A DNA stretch of 64,000 nucleotides, from the NCBI GenBank assembly GCA_963920525.1, contig OY986436.1, positions 11,211,001-11,275,000 on the forward strand, read 5' to 3'. The stretch is from Dichetophora obliterata (Eukaryota; Arthropoda; Insecta; Diptera; Sciomyzidae). The notes below the pieces were generated by a model. The model did no database searches. It was given only the letters and a program-made list of their open reading frames with translations, and had not been told where the DNA came from. The position numbers and the translations under genes are program-made. Shown piece after piece: positions 21,104-31,353 of the stretch (positions are counted from its first letter, which is position 1; every line of letters begins with the position of its first letter).

Positions 21104-23349
21104 TTATTCCAAATCTTTTCGTGATTCAATTTTACAGTAACGCTTGCGCGATTGAATCTTGTTTGCAATATGTGCAGGTCTGTTCTTATCAATTACCGAA
21201 ACGCAGGATTGGCTTACCACATGTACAAAACGTTCCGTATTTTGTGAATGACATGGAAATTCTGAAAATTGTTTGTTAAGAAAAGCATAACAATTATTTT
21301 AAAAACTTTTCATTACCAGGAATTTTTACAATTTCATTGGAGTCGTGTAGTTCTAATAAGTATTGTTGAGTATAGAACTGTATGCATGGCAGTTCTGTAT
21401 TAGCTCTTAATTCATTCCAATCTATCATATTTTTATAGGAATCACAATTGAATTGTATCTTGGGGACATTAAATTGGCGAATTCCTTGTGTGTCATGAGC
21501 ACGCGATTGTAAAATAATATCGTAGGCTTCCTTTCGTGTCGCCTTGCTCTCATCTGTAACCATTGCCAGTAAAATATTTTCTGGGTGAGCAAAAAATCCA
21601 TTAATTTGAACAGAGCGTTGTACAATAAATTGCATATCTGCCTTTAATTCGCGCGTCCACTCAATGTATTTAAACAAGTGGCGGCTGCCATGAATGGCTT
21701 TTGGTTGGCTTTTTATTAAAAACCAAAATGGTGCGTAGACCTTCATAACAAAAAATGCTAGCTGCTTTAACTTTTCGCAAGCCACAGGCTTCGTAACATA
21801 TAGCCGCAAAATTCTTGATGCTGTTGTCAACCAGCGTGAAAGATTGAGCGGGCCAGGTTTAATGCTGGCCAAATGTTCATCGCACGCCCCAGCATCAACT
21901 GCTCGTACCATATCATAAAGATATTTTTGATCAGCTCGCAAAACCCAGTCATCAATATTTGTGGGCATACAGCCCATCGCAATTGGATCAAAGTTATGAG
22001 CAATCTAAAGTTAATATTTTATTGAAATTAACAGTTAAAAAAAAACAACAAAATAATTTAATACAATTTACCGGCACATCTTCGCAGCCCTGTAATGTAT
22101 GCCCAATTATTCCTGGCCAGTTTTGCGGCCCATTAGCTTTTCCTAACATTTCTTTGAGTAACGCAGTGAATGGCAACTCGTTAAAATGAAAGAGGCATAT
22201 TAGCCACTGCAAAGAGCGCTGCAATTATCGTTCTAGGTTACAAATCGCTCCATTAAATTTGCCTGTGTTGGTGCTGGTTCCGTCGGGATTTACAGCGACC
22301 ACGTGCTCTAGTGAAAACTTTTCAGCTTTCAAGTAATTGACAATATTGTTTGCGATACCAGCACCGCTTCCGTCTACGGGAGTTAAGTAACCAATGTAGT
22401 TTGAGCTGGGTTCGCTTACCAGAGTTATATGCACCTCCATCATTTTAACGTTGCGTGGTTTGCCATTCACAGTAACTTGTTTCAAAGTGCGTTCCCTTTT
22501 TCCATCAAAAGAAATGCATTTTAGTATTTCATTGGTTTTTATGTCTCTTAGTGATTTCGCCCTAGCTTTAGTTCGCTCCCTTTGGATTTTGTGCTGATCA
22601 ATAATTATGCCTGGAATGTCCAAGTCTTTTAGCAATGTTGTTGCGAGCAGAGCCCCAAAGCGATTGGATACACTGGCACGGTCGAACGCAGCACTGAATG
22701 TTGGTAAGGAAAAACTTTGTACGCTTGGTCCAAGATCTTTAAGATCTTCCTCAGACGATGATGAATATGGATCATCCACATCCATTTCTCTTAGTTGTGG
22801 TACAAAAGTGGCTGTTGCAATACTTTCGTTTTCACTTTCGCTTTCGAAGTCCGTAATAGAATCACATGGGATGTGGTTTTCAACGTCATCTAGCGTGAGC
22901 AACCTTCGGCTCGACTGATCAAGGTAAAAATTCCAAACATGCAATGGCATTTGTTTTTCACCTGGGCAACTACAAGACACTCTCATTTTTAGAGCACATT
23001 TGCAAACAGAAATTGAAAATAGTTCGGCCCACTCGCTTGCATTGTAATGCGATAGATTTTTTGTGATATCCTGATATAAAAGAGTTAAATTTTGAAGTTT
23101 TTTGCGGATCGCAGTCTTCGATATAACCGGAATTTCTGCTCTTTTCCAAATTTTGCTTAAATCATTTAGCATGTTTTGATGATAATTAGATAGCCCGTAA
23201 GACCGATTATTATTTTTTTCGCGCAAAAATAATAAATGTTTTATTACATGGAAATTCTGTGAATGTTTTTCAACACTTTTTGTTGGCAATTGATTTTTAT
23301 TTAACTCGCGAGAAACGAAAAGCATTTTTTTTATGAATAACTTGAACAA
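21104..23349 (-). CDS. Element B transposase-like protein, three exons, one nonsense codon
   Basis: Exons 23349-22072, 22004-21317 and 21261-21104 splice through GT-AG introns of 67 and 55 nt and give about 706 codons. One in-frame TAA lies at 22225-22227, inside ICNLER*LQRSLQWLICLFHF. Acidic residues in conserved contexts are Asp282 (FDGKRERTL) and Asp356 (NPDGTSTNTG). The C-terminal exon has CHSQNTERFVHVV, whose Glu is my candidate for the third catalytic acid. Residues 160-210 are acidic and serine-rich. The arrangement resembles unnamed arthropod transposon proteins and the broken gene of element A. A transposase role is inferred from position inside inverted repeats. A more distal start is possible, since only the first Met was used. 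Confidence 0.7.
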
Positions 23350-23633
23350 TTAAGCGATCACAATTCAAAAACTCACATTTATATAATATAATATAACTCA
23401 TTGTCAAACCTAAAAGTCATGTAAAAGTCATGAGTGACTACTTATAAGAACTGTGGTAAAATTTACTCTTAGCTGTTTTGTCTAAGTACAATAAAGTATT
23501 TTCCTATACTTTATTCCAAAGGCTATTTAAAAAATGCATTCTTTATCTACATGATTTAATTTTATTTCTCTTATATTTGAACAAATTCAGGAATTGAGGC
23601 AAAGGCCATCACAAAAAAATAAAAATAAAATAA

Positions 23634-24060
23634 AATGCATTTTTATAAAAGTGCTTATAAGGGTTAATTAACGACAGAAATGAAAAGCAGCATTCAGTAC
23701 CTTTCCAATGAAACCACGGAATGGTAAATCAGGCTATAAATGGGGAAGTTATATATATTTTTATAAAAACTGCATTAAAAAAAATTGAAAAAATCACTGC
23801 AAATAACTCAATAACTAAGTGTGTGAGCAGATTTAAAAAAAAAATAAAAAACAAAACTATGTATTTCATCGATTTACACTATTTGTGACAATTTTTTTGA
23901 CCGAAGGTAGTGTGGTATAAATAGTATTAATCAAAAACGCGATTTTTAGAGGTTATTTCAAACCATTCCAGCTCACGAACGGCTAAAGCTAGAGTTGCAA
24001 TATTTTGGGAATCATCATAAAATAAACCAAATATTGTTTTCAGGAGGTGACCCGGACCAC
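23634..24060. repeat. Right inverted-repeat arm of element B
   Basis: This is the reverse complement of 20575-21010. The two arms end in AT-rich sequence facing the gene. Confidence 0.85.
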
Positions 24061-24088
24061 TTTTTTTTTGAGGCGCCTTAACTGACTG

Positions 24089-25754
24089 GGCTAAATTTGC
24101 CAAAGTGGCCCGCCCAAAAATCCGTTTTTTAGCCTACAAGCAAATCTCAACTGCGGAGGAGATAGACTCTTCCGTGGAGGCCCTAGAGCAAACCATGCAG
24201 GTTGCCTTTCGAGTCTTATGTCCCACTAGCAGGGGCAAGAAGAAATCTCTTCCTCCGTGGTGGAGCAAAGATCTATCCGACCTTCGGAAAAGGGTTAGAA
24301 GAATTTTCAACTCGTGTCATAGGCAGTGTCTTTGGCAACCATACAGAGACATCCTCAAGACCTACAAAAAAGCAATTCGAGACACGAAAAAGCATTCTTG
24401 GCAGGAATACACCCAATCAATCGACAATGTAAACGAATCGGCAAGACTAAGCTAAATTCTGTCCAAAGAAAGCACCAGTCCATCTTGCATTCGGAAAGAA
24501 AATGGTTCGTGGACAGAATCTACCAATGAATCACTAGAACACTTACTCAACACACACTTCTCCGGCTGCAGGAGCAGCTACAATGAGACCTTAGGTTTAG
24601 AATAACCCGAGGCAACTGCAGTGGTTCCGACTGGCTCCTTTATCTCAATGGAAAGGGTTATCTGGGCCTTTAGCAGCTTCTCTCCATACAAATCTCCTGG
24701 TTCCGACGGCATTCTTCCAATAATGTTGCAGAAACTACAAGATGTAGTTGCACCTATCCTTCTCTCTATCTTCAGAAACTGTCGCTGCCTTAACTACACT
24801 CCAAGGAGCTGGAGAAGAGTAAAGGTAATATTTATAACCAAAGCTGGGAGGAGAGGTCATGAATCAGCCAAGGATTTAAGACCAATAAGCCTCACATCAT
24901 TCGTACTGAAAACCCTAGAGCGTGTACTGGATTTTCATCTCAGGGACGCTCTAAAGGGTGCTAACAAATCCAGCGCCCAACACGCATACCTCAAGGGCAG
25001 ATCCACAGATACCGCCCTACACGAGGTTATTACTACTATTGAAAGATCCATCTTTTTACAATACAATACACTCTTGCGGCCTTCTAAGACATAGAAGGGG
25101 CTTTTAACAATATTCATGCTAGGGCCATTCTTGATTCTCTTACCAACCTTGGCGTACTAGCACCGGTGAGAAACTGGGAAGTCTCAATGCTCAGTATCAG
25201 AATAATCCAGGCAGACCTGGGTGGCTGCAAACTCACGAGATTTGTCAGTAGGGGTACTCCGCAAGGAGGAGTGATCTCTCCCCAACTCTGGCTCATCGCC
25301 ATTAATGTATTTCTTAATACACTAAATTGCAATGGGGTCAAAGTAGTGCCTTATGCGGATGACGTGTTCGTAATGGTGTCAGGACTGTTCCTCTTTACGC
25401 TCAGTGAGCTAATGGAGGTTGCTTTGGGAAAACTCAGTGTCTGGGCTGCCAGGTGCGGCCTAGGAGTTAACCCTACCAAGACGGAACTGATGTTATTCAC
25501 CACAAAAACCAAAGCACCACAATTTGTCCTTCCAAAGCTAAACAACCAACCTCTTACACTATCCAGTAGCGCAAGATATCTAGGTGTCATTCTGGATCTT
25601 AAGCTAAGCTGGCAAACTAACATCGAACAAAGGGTCAAGAAGGCCTGCATAGCCTTCTACGCCTGCAAAAAATACCTTTGGTAGAAAATAGGGTCTTCAA
25701 CCAAAAATGCTCTTATGGCTATATACAGCAGTAGTGCGTCCTATCTTGGCGTAT
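24089..25754 (+). pseudogene. LINE ORF2 middle part: reverse transcriptase with stops
   Basis: 24105-24455 gives a linker with PPWWSKDLSDLRKRVRR. 24621-25094 gives the RT N-motifs (SPGSDGILP, LRPISLTSF, AYLKGRSTDTALHE). 25166-25684 gives RGTPQGGVISP, VVPYADDVFVMVSG and ARYLGVILDLKLSWQTN. YADD is the RT active site. The frame then continues across stops to ILAYGAL at 25740-25760, where the hAT was inserted. I count at least four stops or frameshifts, so it is a pseudogene. Confidence 0.85.
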
Positions 25755-26697
25755 GGTGCACTTAGGGTTGCCAGAATTAAAATTTGGTAAAACAGTACAT
25801 CAACAAAAAAAAAAAAAGTACAATTAAAAAACAGTACATTTTCTTTTAATAAAAACATAACATTTTATTCCAGTAAACATATTTAAACATTAGAAATTAC
25901 ATAAAAATAACATAAACAAAACGAAAACATGAGATCATAACTGAAACTACGAAATACTTTAACAAGTATTAATAAAACTTTAAATTTTATTTAGTTAAAA
26001 AATATTCGTAAATTCATGAATAAAAAAATTGTGTATTATTTAAAAAATTACATAGGTATATTAAATTTTCTACTTGAATAAAGAATTGTAATAAATCACG
26101 AATTAATAAAAAAAATTTAACTAGCCAGTTAATTATTAATCGAGTTAAAAATAGTATTTGCACATTCAATAAAGTAATTGAACATTCAATATTAAAATAA
26201 AAAAAAAGTAATTGAAAATTATTACAAAAAAGGAATACCTAAAATAATAAGTATTATAAAAATATACATATAATATTTGTTTGTAATTTTTTTGATTAAA
26301 GAATTGAGAAACATTTAAATTAAAAATGTAAATTTTAAAATAAATAAATAAATAAAAAACACCAGTTAACATCGTTGATTATATAAAATTGAGACATTCT
26401 AATTACCATTATTCAATCCATGATAATGAAAAAAAAAGATTATTTTTTACAGCACAAATATTGCTACAAGCGTGACAAATAATTTTCAATAAAAAAAAAA
26501 AATAAAAAATAGCAAAATTAAATTCAGTTATGCCCAAAAAAAATAAGAATTTTAATATCGGCTTGGAATCGGTCTGTCTCAATTATTTAGATTCAATAAC
26601 TAGTCTTCACTGGGAGATGGTAGGAATATATAGTTTACCTAAATAAAAACACTTTAAAAGTTATCTTATAAATATTTATCATTTTTTGGTACATCTT

Positions 26698-28596
26698 TTA
26701 AAATACCATTTTTCCATCTTCAGTTTTTAAAAACTTTAAAAACTCGATACAGGTATAATCGTAGTTAGTTTTTATAATAAGTTCACTTTCCAAGTTTTCT
26801 ATTAAGAGTCTGTTTCTCTCTTTTCTCCAAAATGAAAACATGCAGCTGAATATTCTTTCCGTAGCGGCATTGGAATGAGGAATGGAAAAAATAAAATTAC
26901 ATATTTTTTCAAAATTGGGAAACGTTCCACTGTTTAAAAACGCTTTCCATTTTTCTTCTACCGTTGTTTCTTTTTTTACGTTTTCAGCAAAAGTTTTTAA
27001 AGAAAGGAACTCAACAAAAAGTGGATCCATATCAATATTTTTGATACCGAACAATTTAATCACTTCAGTAAAATCGTGGAAAGATATGTGAGAATTCAAA
27101 TTGAAGACACTGAGTTTTTCGAATTTATTAATTTTTAAATCGAAATGTTCTTCGATGTATGTTATTATGTATGAAAGAACTGCTTCAGCTCGTCTTTTAA
27201 ACAATGATATTTCCTGTGGATCATCACAATTTCTGCAGACGGTTTCAGCTAAGTAACCATAAAACTTCTCGCTCTTTTGTTGTTCAAATTTGTCGCGAAG
27301 CTGTATAACTATTTTGAACATATCTACGATAACAAGGGTATCCTCCTCCAATTTTTTTATAGACGATGATAATGCAACTCCAATATTGTGTATAAATCCT
27401 AAATAAGCTTCGGAACTTTCAGACTCAAAAAATTCCCTTAAAACGGCTGAACAATCATCTTTGGAAAGAAAATATGTTTTTATGGGTGCATAGTTTTTCA
27501 ATAATCGTTCCACTGCAGGGTTTAAACTAAGCCATCTCGTTGGTACATGGCAAAGCAATTCACTCCATTCTAAGTTACAAAATTCAAAAAACTCTTTGAG
27601 ATTGGATGTTCTTTTTGTCGATGAGCTAAACTCATTAAAAACTTTAATTACAATATTCTCTGTATCGAACTTCATAAGTTTTAATGCATTTTTAAACGCA
27701 TTGTTTATGATGTGACACAAACATTCAACACCTATGATATCTGGGTTACATTTTTTAAGCTCAACAAAGACGCTTTTTTTGCAGCCGAAGTTGACATTAG
27801 CATTATCTGCACAAAAACTAGTGACGTTGGCTAAGTTTAAATTGTTATTTTCTAATTTTGACTTTATAGACTCTGCAATATCAATTGACATTTCGGTATT
27901 TAAATTATAAAAATTCAACAGTTTTGTATTAACACCCGAATGTTTACAAAAATACCGTAAAACTAAAGGAAACGTTTTTATATTTCCTTTATTTGACGCG
28001 TCGGTCGATATAGAAAATGGGCGGTCAAAGGCTAGGTCATCTAACACTGTTTTAATGGCATGCTTAGCCAGGATGTTTGTTGTAATCTTTGACATCTTTG
28101 TCCTACCACATTTAAAATTGGACGCCACATTTGAATCGGCAAACATCTCCTTAAATAGCTTGCTGCTGCAATCTGCAGATTTGTAGCTGTGACTTTGTGA
28201 CACGGTATGATACGTGAATGCAGCCTCTGCTGCTGAGATAGCCTGTTGTGCTCCTTCTGTACCTTTACTGGAATTATGGCTTAAAAAGCAACTTACAGAT
28301 TTTTGGTACCTGCTTCCCATATTTCGTATGTGTTTTGCTGTCTTCAAATGACGTTTGACATCGGCAATACCCCCATTAGCAATAGAAAAACAAACGCCGC
28401 AAGATATGCATTTTGCCATAAACTCGTCATTAGCTCTAGTAGTCCAATTAAAGTTGCTTTTCCAGCTATCTTGGAATTTGTTTTTACGCCGTGCTCTCTT
28501 TTTTTGTTTAGAAGATGATCGACAACTTACTTCTTCAACATCTGTGCTCGAGCTATTTAATAATATATCATTTGAAATATTCTCCTCGCTTTCCAT
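26698..28596 (-). CDS. hAT transposase with BED zinc finger
   Basis: The 632-residue frame is uninterrupted. A basic patch precedes a BED finger at about 44-90 (Cys63, Cys66, His83, His89). RNase-H-fold acids appear as Asp199 in FSISTDASNKG and Asp264 in FCADNANVNFG, followed by the long helical insertion region usual in hAT enzymes. The C-terminus has IPHSNAATERIFSCMFSFW, the conserved hAT dimerisation and catalytic-fold block. The length is normal for the family. The start is the Met preceding an acidic N-terminus (MESEENIS). It moves its own element by cut and paste in the nucleus. Confidence 0.93.
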   Translation of the reverse strand: MESEENISNDILLNSSSTDVEEVSCRSSSKQKKRARRKNKFQDSWKSNFNWTTRANDEFMAKCISCGVCFSIANGGIADVKRHLKTAKHIRNMGSRYQKSVSCFLSHNSSKGTEGAQQAISAAEAAFTYHTVSQSHSYKSADCSSKLFKEMFADSNVASNFKCGRTKMSKITTNILAKHAIKTVLDDLAFDRPFSISTDASNKGNIKTFPLVLRYFCKHSGVNTKLLNFYNLNTEMSIDIAESIKSKLENNNLNLANVTSFCADNANVNFGCKKSVFVELKKCNPDIIGVECLCHIINNAFKNALKLMKFDTENIVIKVFNEFSSSTKRTSNLKEFFEFCNLEWSELLCHVPTRWLSLNPAVERLLKNYAPIKTYFLSKDDCSAVLREFFESESSEAYLGFIHNIGVALSSSIKKLEEDTLVIVDMFKIVIQLRDKFEQQKSEKFYGYLAETVCRNCDDPQEISLFKRRAEAVLSYIITYIEEHFDLKINKFEKLSVFNLNSHISFHDFTEVIKLFGIKNIDMDPLFVEFLSLKTFAENVKKETTVEEKWKAFLNSGTFPNFEKICNFIFSIPHSNAATERIFSCMFSFWRKERNRLLIENLESELIIKTNYDYTCIEFLKFLKTEDGKMVF

Positions 28597-28940
28597 TTCT
28601 GAAAATGTATTTTTTAAACTAGGATAAACAAAAATTCGAAATATATCTTACCGTGGTGTAAAATGTCCGCTAAATTAAATCTTCTCGCAATATATACATA
28701 TATTTATTATTCAGTTGATTGTGCTGTTTCTTTTGTTTGGATTATGATAATAACATAACAATGTTTTGAACATTTGACGTCTTTTGTAACAGGGTGTTTC
28801 AAATCATAATTTTTTTTATATACTGAGCAAATTTTTGTGATCAAACACTGAAAAATATTTTATTTTGTTTTTTTTTTTAATAACAAAAAGAAAGTAGTAC
28901 AAAAAACAGTACAAAGAGTAAAAAACAGTACTTTTTGGTA

Positions 28941-29106
28941 CTGTTTTAGGTGCTATGCAGAAAACAGTACATTTGAAAAAAACAGTACGTGTACTGCGAA
29001 AAACAGTACGTCTGGCAGTACGTCGAAAAACTGTTTTAGGTGCTATGCAGAAAACAGTACATTTGAAAAAAAACAGTACGTGTACTGCGAAAAACAGTAC
29101 GTCTGG
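28941..29106. repeat. 90-bp tandem duplication of the hAT right subterminus
   Basis: The unit starting CTGTTTTAGGTGCTATGCAG at 28941 is repeated at 29031. Each contains four to five ACAGTAC or GTACTG motifs. The second copy runs into the true terminus CTGGCATCCCTA, while the first ends in the look-alike CTGGCAGTACG. Confidence 0.85.
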
Positions 29107-29122
29107 CATCCCTAGGTGCACT

Positions 29123-30322
29123 AGTATGGTGGCCTGCACTGAATAAAGCATACAACACAACAAAACTAGCTCGGATCCAGCGATCCGCATGCATAGGTAT
29201 CACAGGGGGTATCCGCTCATGCCCCACTGATGCACTTAATGTCCTGACACATTTACTCCCCATAGATCTACACTTTACGCTTACCGCAACAAACAGTGTA
29301 GTCAGACTCAGAGAGTCTTACAACTGGCGGAATAGACCATATGGACACAGCAACATTCTAAATCTGCTACCTCGGGAACTGATTCCTGGAAACACGGACT
29401 ACGACACTCCCAAACTCGACTTTACGAAATCCTTTACAACCAAGTTTCCCACCAGGGTGGAATGGCGCAATGGGGGAATTGATCTAGCCTTCGATGTGTC
29501 CTTTTACACTGATGGCTCCAAGATAGAGTGCGGAGTGGGATCGGGCATATACTCTGAGAAACTGGGGGTGGCGGAGGCTTTTCGTTTGCCAAACTCAGCC
29601 AGCGTCTTTCAGGCCGAGCTTTTTGCGATAAGAGAAGCTTGTCGCACCTTAAGTAGAGCTAATACCAATCACCTTAATGCAGCTATTCTGACGGATACCC
29701 AAGCCGCCGTTAAATCTTTAGCTGCGATCAGTACCAACTCCAAACTGGTAAGGCAGTGTAAGGTTGAACTGGCCCGGCTAAGTCACCAACTTATAATCCG
29801 GGTTCCCGGCCATAGGAACATTTATGGTAATGAAAAGGCGGATGAATTGGTTATGCGGGGTTCTTCCCTTGACGTTTCAAGAGCGGAAACAGTCGAAGTT
29901 CCACTGAACACAGATAAGGGAGGAATTTATTCTCACGACTTAACCTTAGCCGGTTGTAGATGGAGAGAACTAGCAACCTGCAACACATCAAGAAAAATAT
30001 GGCCCCTTTACGACATAGGTAGAACTCAACAGATGCTCTCAAAACCCCGGAACGACAAAGCCAGAATAACGGCTATTATTACGGGTCACTGATGCATCGG
30101 AGTTCACGCCGAGAGAATTGGACTACCCTTCAACACCCACTGTCGCAGCTGCGATGACCCAAATGAAAAAGAAACACTGACACACTTTCTGTGCACCTGC
30201 CCGGCTCTGGTCAGGTCCAGACTAACATCGCTTGGCAACCCCTTCCTCAGCAATCTGGAGGAGCTTTCAACAACAAAAATCAACAATCTCCTAACGTTCA
30301 TCAACCGCTCCGGATGGTTATA
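29123..30322 (+). pseudogene. LINE ORF2 C-terminal part: RNase H and Cys tail
   Basis: The frame resumes at VWWPALNKAYNTTKLARIQR. An RNase H domain follows: Asp in FYTDGSKIECGVGSG, Glu in QAELFAIREA, Asp in ILTDTQAAVKSL, and the HRNIYGNEKADELV block. A stop at 30090 interrupts ITGH, after which CRSCDDPNEKETLTHFLCTC completes the typical CCHC tail. The frame ends at TAA near 30320. The nearly clean 630-bp stretch suggests this LINE decayed only moderately. Confidence 0.85.
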
Positions 30323-30407
30323 ACCTAACAGTGCGTTACCCACTCAACCAACAGAAACACGAGGTTATGGTATCAAAACGGAGCTACTTGGATCCTACTT
30401 GTATGTA

Positions 30408-31351
30408 CAGGGTTGTCCATATTCAAAGCGCCTATTCTATTTTTAAATTAATCAAAGAAACCACAATTTTTTGTCTGTTCGTCATGAATATCATTTAATT
30501 GGGTTCAAGTAAATTTGCTTACACTATTTCTAGAATATGATATCTCGTAAATGGTCGCCATTGGCCTCTACGACATATTGTGCCCGTTTTGCAGCATTTT
30601 CCATGGTTTTCTTCAACATTTCGATGGGAATGGCGGTTATTTCTTGACGGATGTTGGTTTTCAGCTCTTCTAGGGTCTTTGGTTTGTTGACGTAAACCTT
30701 TGATTTCAAATAACCCCACAAAAAGAAGTCTGGAGGCGTTAAATCTGGTGATCTTGGCGGCCAATCGAAATCACCATTTTTTGACATCAAACGGCCAGGG
30801 AACAATTGCTTCAAAAAATCGATTGTAGTGCGGCGAGTGTGTGGTGGCGCGCCGTCTTGTTGAAACCAGTAGTGCCTAATACGCTTTCGACGAACGATTG
30901 GCATGAAAAAATTGTTTATCATATCGCGATAACGCTCCTGATTGACAGTAACTCTGTGGTCATTATCATCTTCGAAAAAGAACGGCCCAATGAGCATTTT
31001 AGCACAAACACCGCACCAAACAGTGACTTTTGCATCTTGAAGAGGTACCTCTTGAATCTCTTGTGGATTTTCAGTGGCATAAATACGGCAATTTTGTTTG
31101 TTTACCGTTTTTTTGGAAGGCGCACTTTTCAATTTATTTATTTTTTTGAAAGCACGTTGAGTTTTCACTATTGACTTGTTTTGTTGAATGTAAATTTCAA
31201 CAATTTTAGAGCGTTCGCGTGGCGTGTACTGTTCCATTGTAAACATTTGCTTGGAATGACGCTTCAAACGCGGTATGTCATTAGTCGATTTGGCATCACT
31301 GCGGAAAGTTACAGTGTTGCCATATGGGCGCTTCGAATATGGACAACCCTG
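30408..31351 (-). mobile_element. Mariner-type (DD41D) element, internally deleted, 944 bp
   Basis: The ends CAGGGTTGTCCATATTC and GAATATGGACAACCCTG are perfect inverted repeats flanked by TA (30406-30407, 31352-31353). The gene on the minus strand has 41 residues between the second and third catalytic Asp, the spacing of the rosa/Visitor-type DD41D group. It sits just past the LINE 3' end. The central deletion makes it non-autonomous. Confidence 0.9.
30530..31246 (-). pseudogene. DD41D mariner transposase, first catalytic Asp deleted
   Basis: The frame begins MFTMEQYTPRERSKIVEIY, the first helix-turn-helix, then passes abruptly from RAFKK to a short linker and NKQNCRIY. The second DNA-binding half and the block that normally holds the first catalytic Asp are gone. 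The second Asp (FQQDGAPPHTRR) and third Asp (PPDFFLWGYLKSKVY) remain, 41 residues apart. The frame is open, so the deletion was in phase. A protein may be made but cannot be catalytic. Upstream in-frame codons run through the inverted repeat, so the Met at 31246 or 31237 is the likely start. Confidence 0.85.
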
Positions 31352-31353
31352 TA

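Larger units (their letters stand above)
20543..24080 (-). mobile_element. Element B: DDE-type DNA transposon with ~450-bp inverted repeats
   Basis: The ends are TAAGGCGCC...GGCGCCTTA, flanked by perfect 8-bp direct repeats ACTGACTG (20535-20542 and 24081-24088). Inverted-repeat arms of about 450 bp (20570-21015 and 23634-24065) are nearly identical. It contains one three-exon gene on the minus strand. Removing it restores the LINE codons CGT ACT GAC TGG GCT, proof that the duplication is real. An 8-bp duplication is used by hAT and P elements, but the termini and protein motifs are not theirs; I cannot assign a named superfamily. Confidence 0.85.
25763..29114 (-). mobile_element. hAT element, apparently complete, 3352 bp
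   Basis: The ends TAGGGTTGCCAG and CTGGCATCCCTA form an inverted repeat with one mismatch. Perfect 8-bp duplications GGTGCACT lie at 25755-25762 and 29115-29122. A 632-residue transposase is intact on the minus strand. Subterminal regions at both ends carry many copies of ACAGTAC. Removing the element restores the LINE reading frame across the junction (AYGAL then VWWPALNKAY). Intact gene, clean ends and perfect duplication suggest recent activity. Confidence 0.93.
20356..30405 (+). mobile_element. Decayed LINE with RNase H (LOA/R1-like), split by two DNA transposons
   Basis: Plus-strand pieces at 20356-20542, 24089-25754 and 29123-30322 read as one ORF2: endonuclease end, RT, then RNase H and a Cys-rich tail. 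Removing element B (8-bp duplication ACTGACTG) and the hAT (8-bp duplication GGTGCACT) joins the frame exactly. Possession of RNase H fits LOA-, I- or R1-type clades; the exact clade is not certain. It is riddled with stops and is inactive. Confidence 0.75.

Noticed and set aside
20542..24081. TTAA (or GTAA) target duplication and Kolobok/piggyBac assignment for element B
   Set aside because: GTAA and TTAA do not match, whereas ACTGACTG matches perfectly at both sides and restores the LINE frame.
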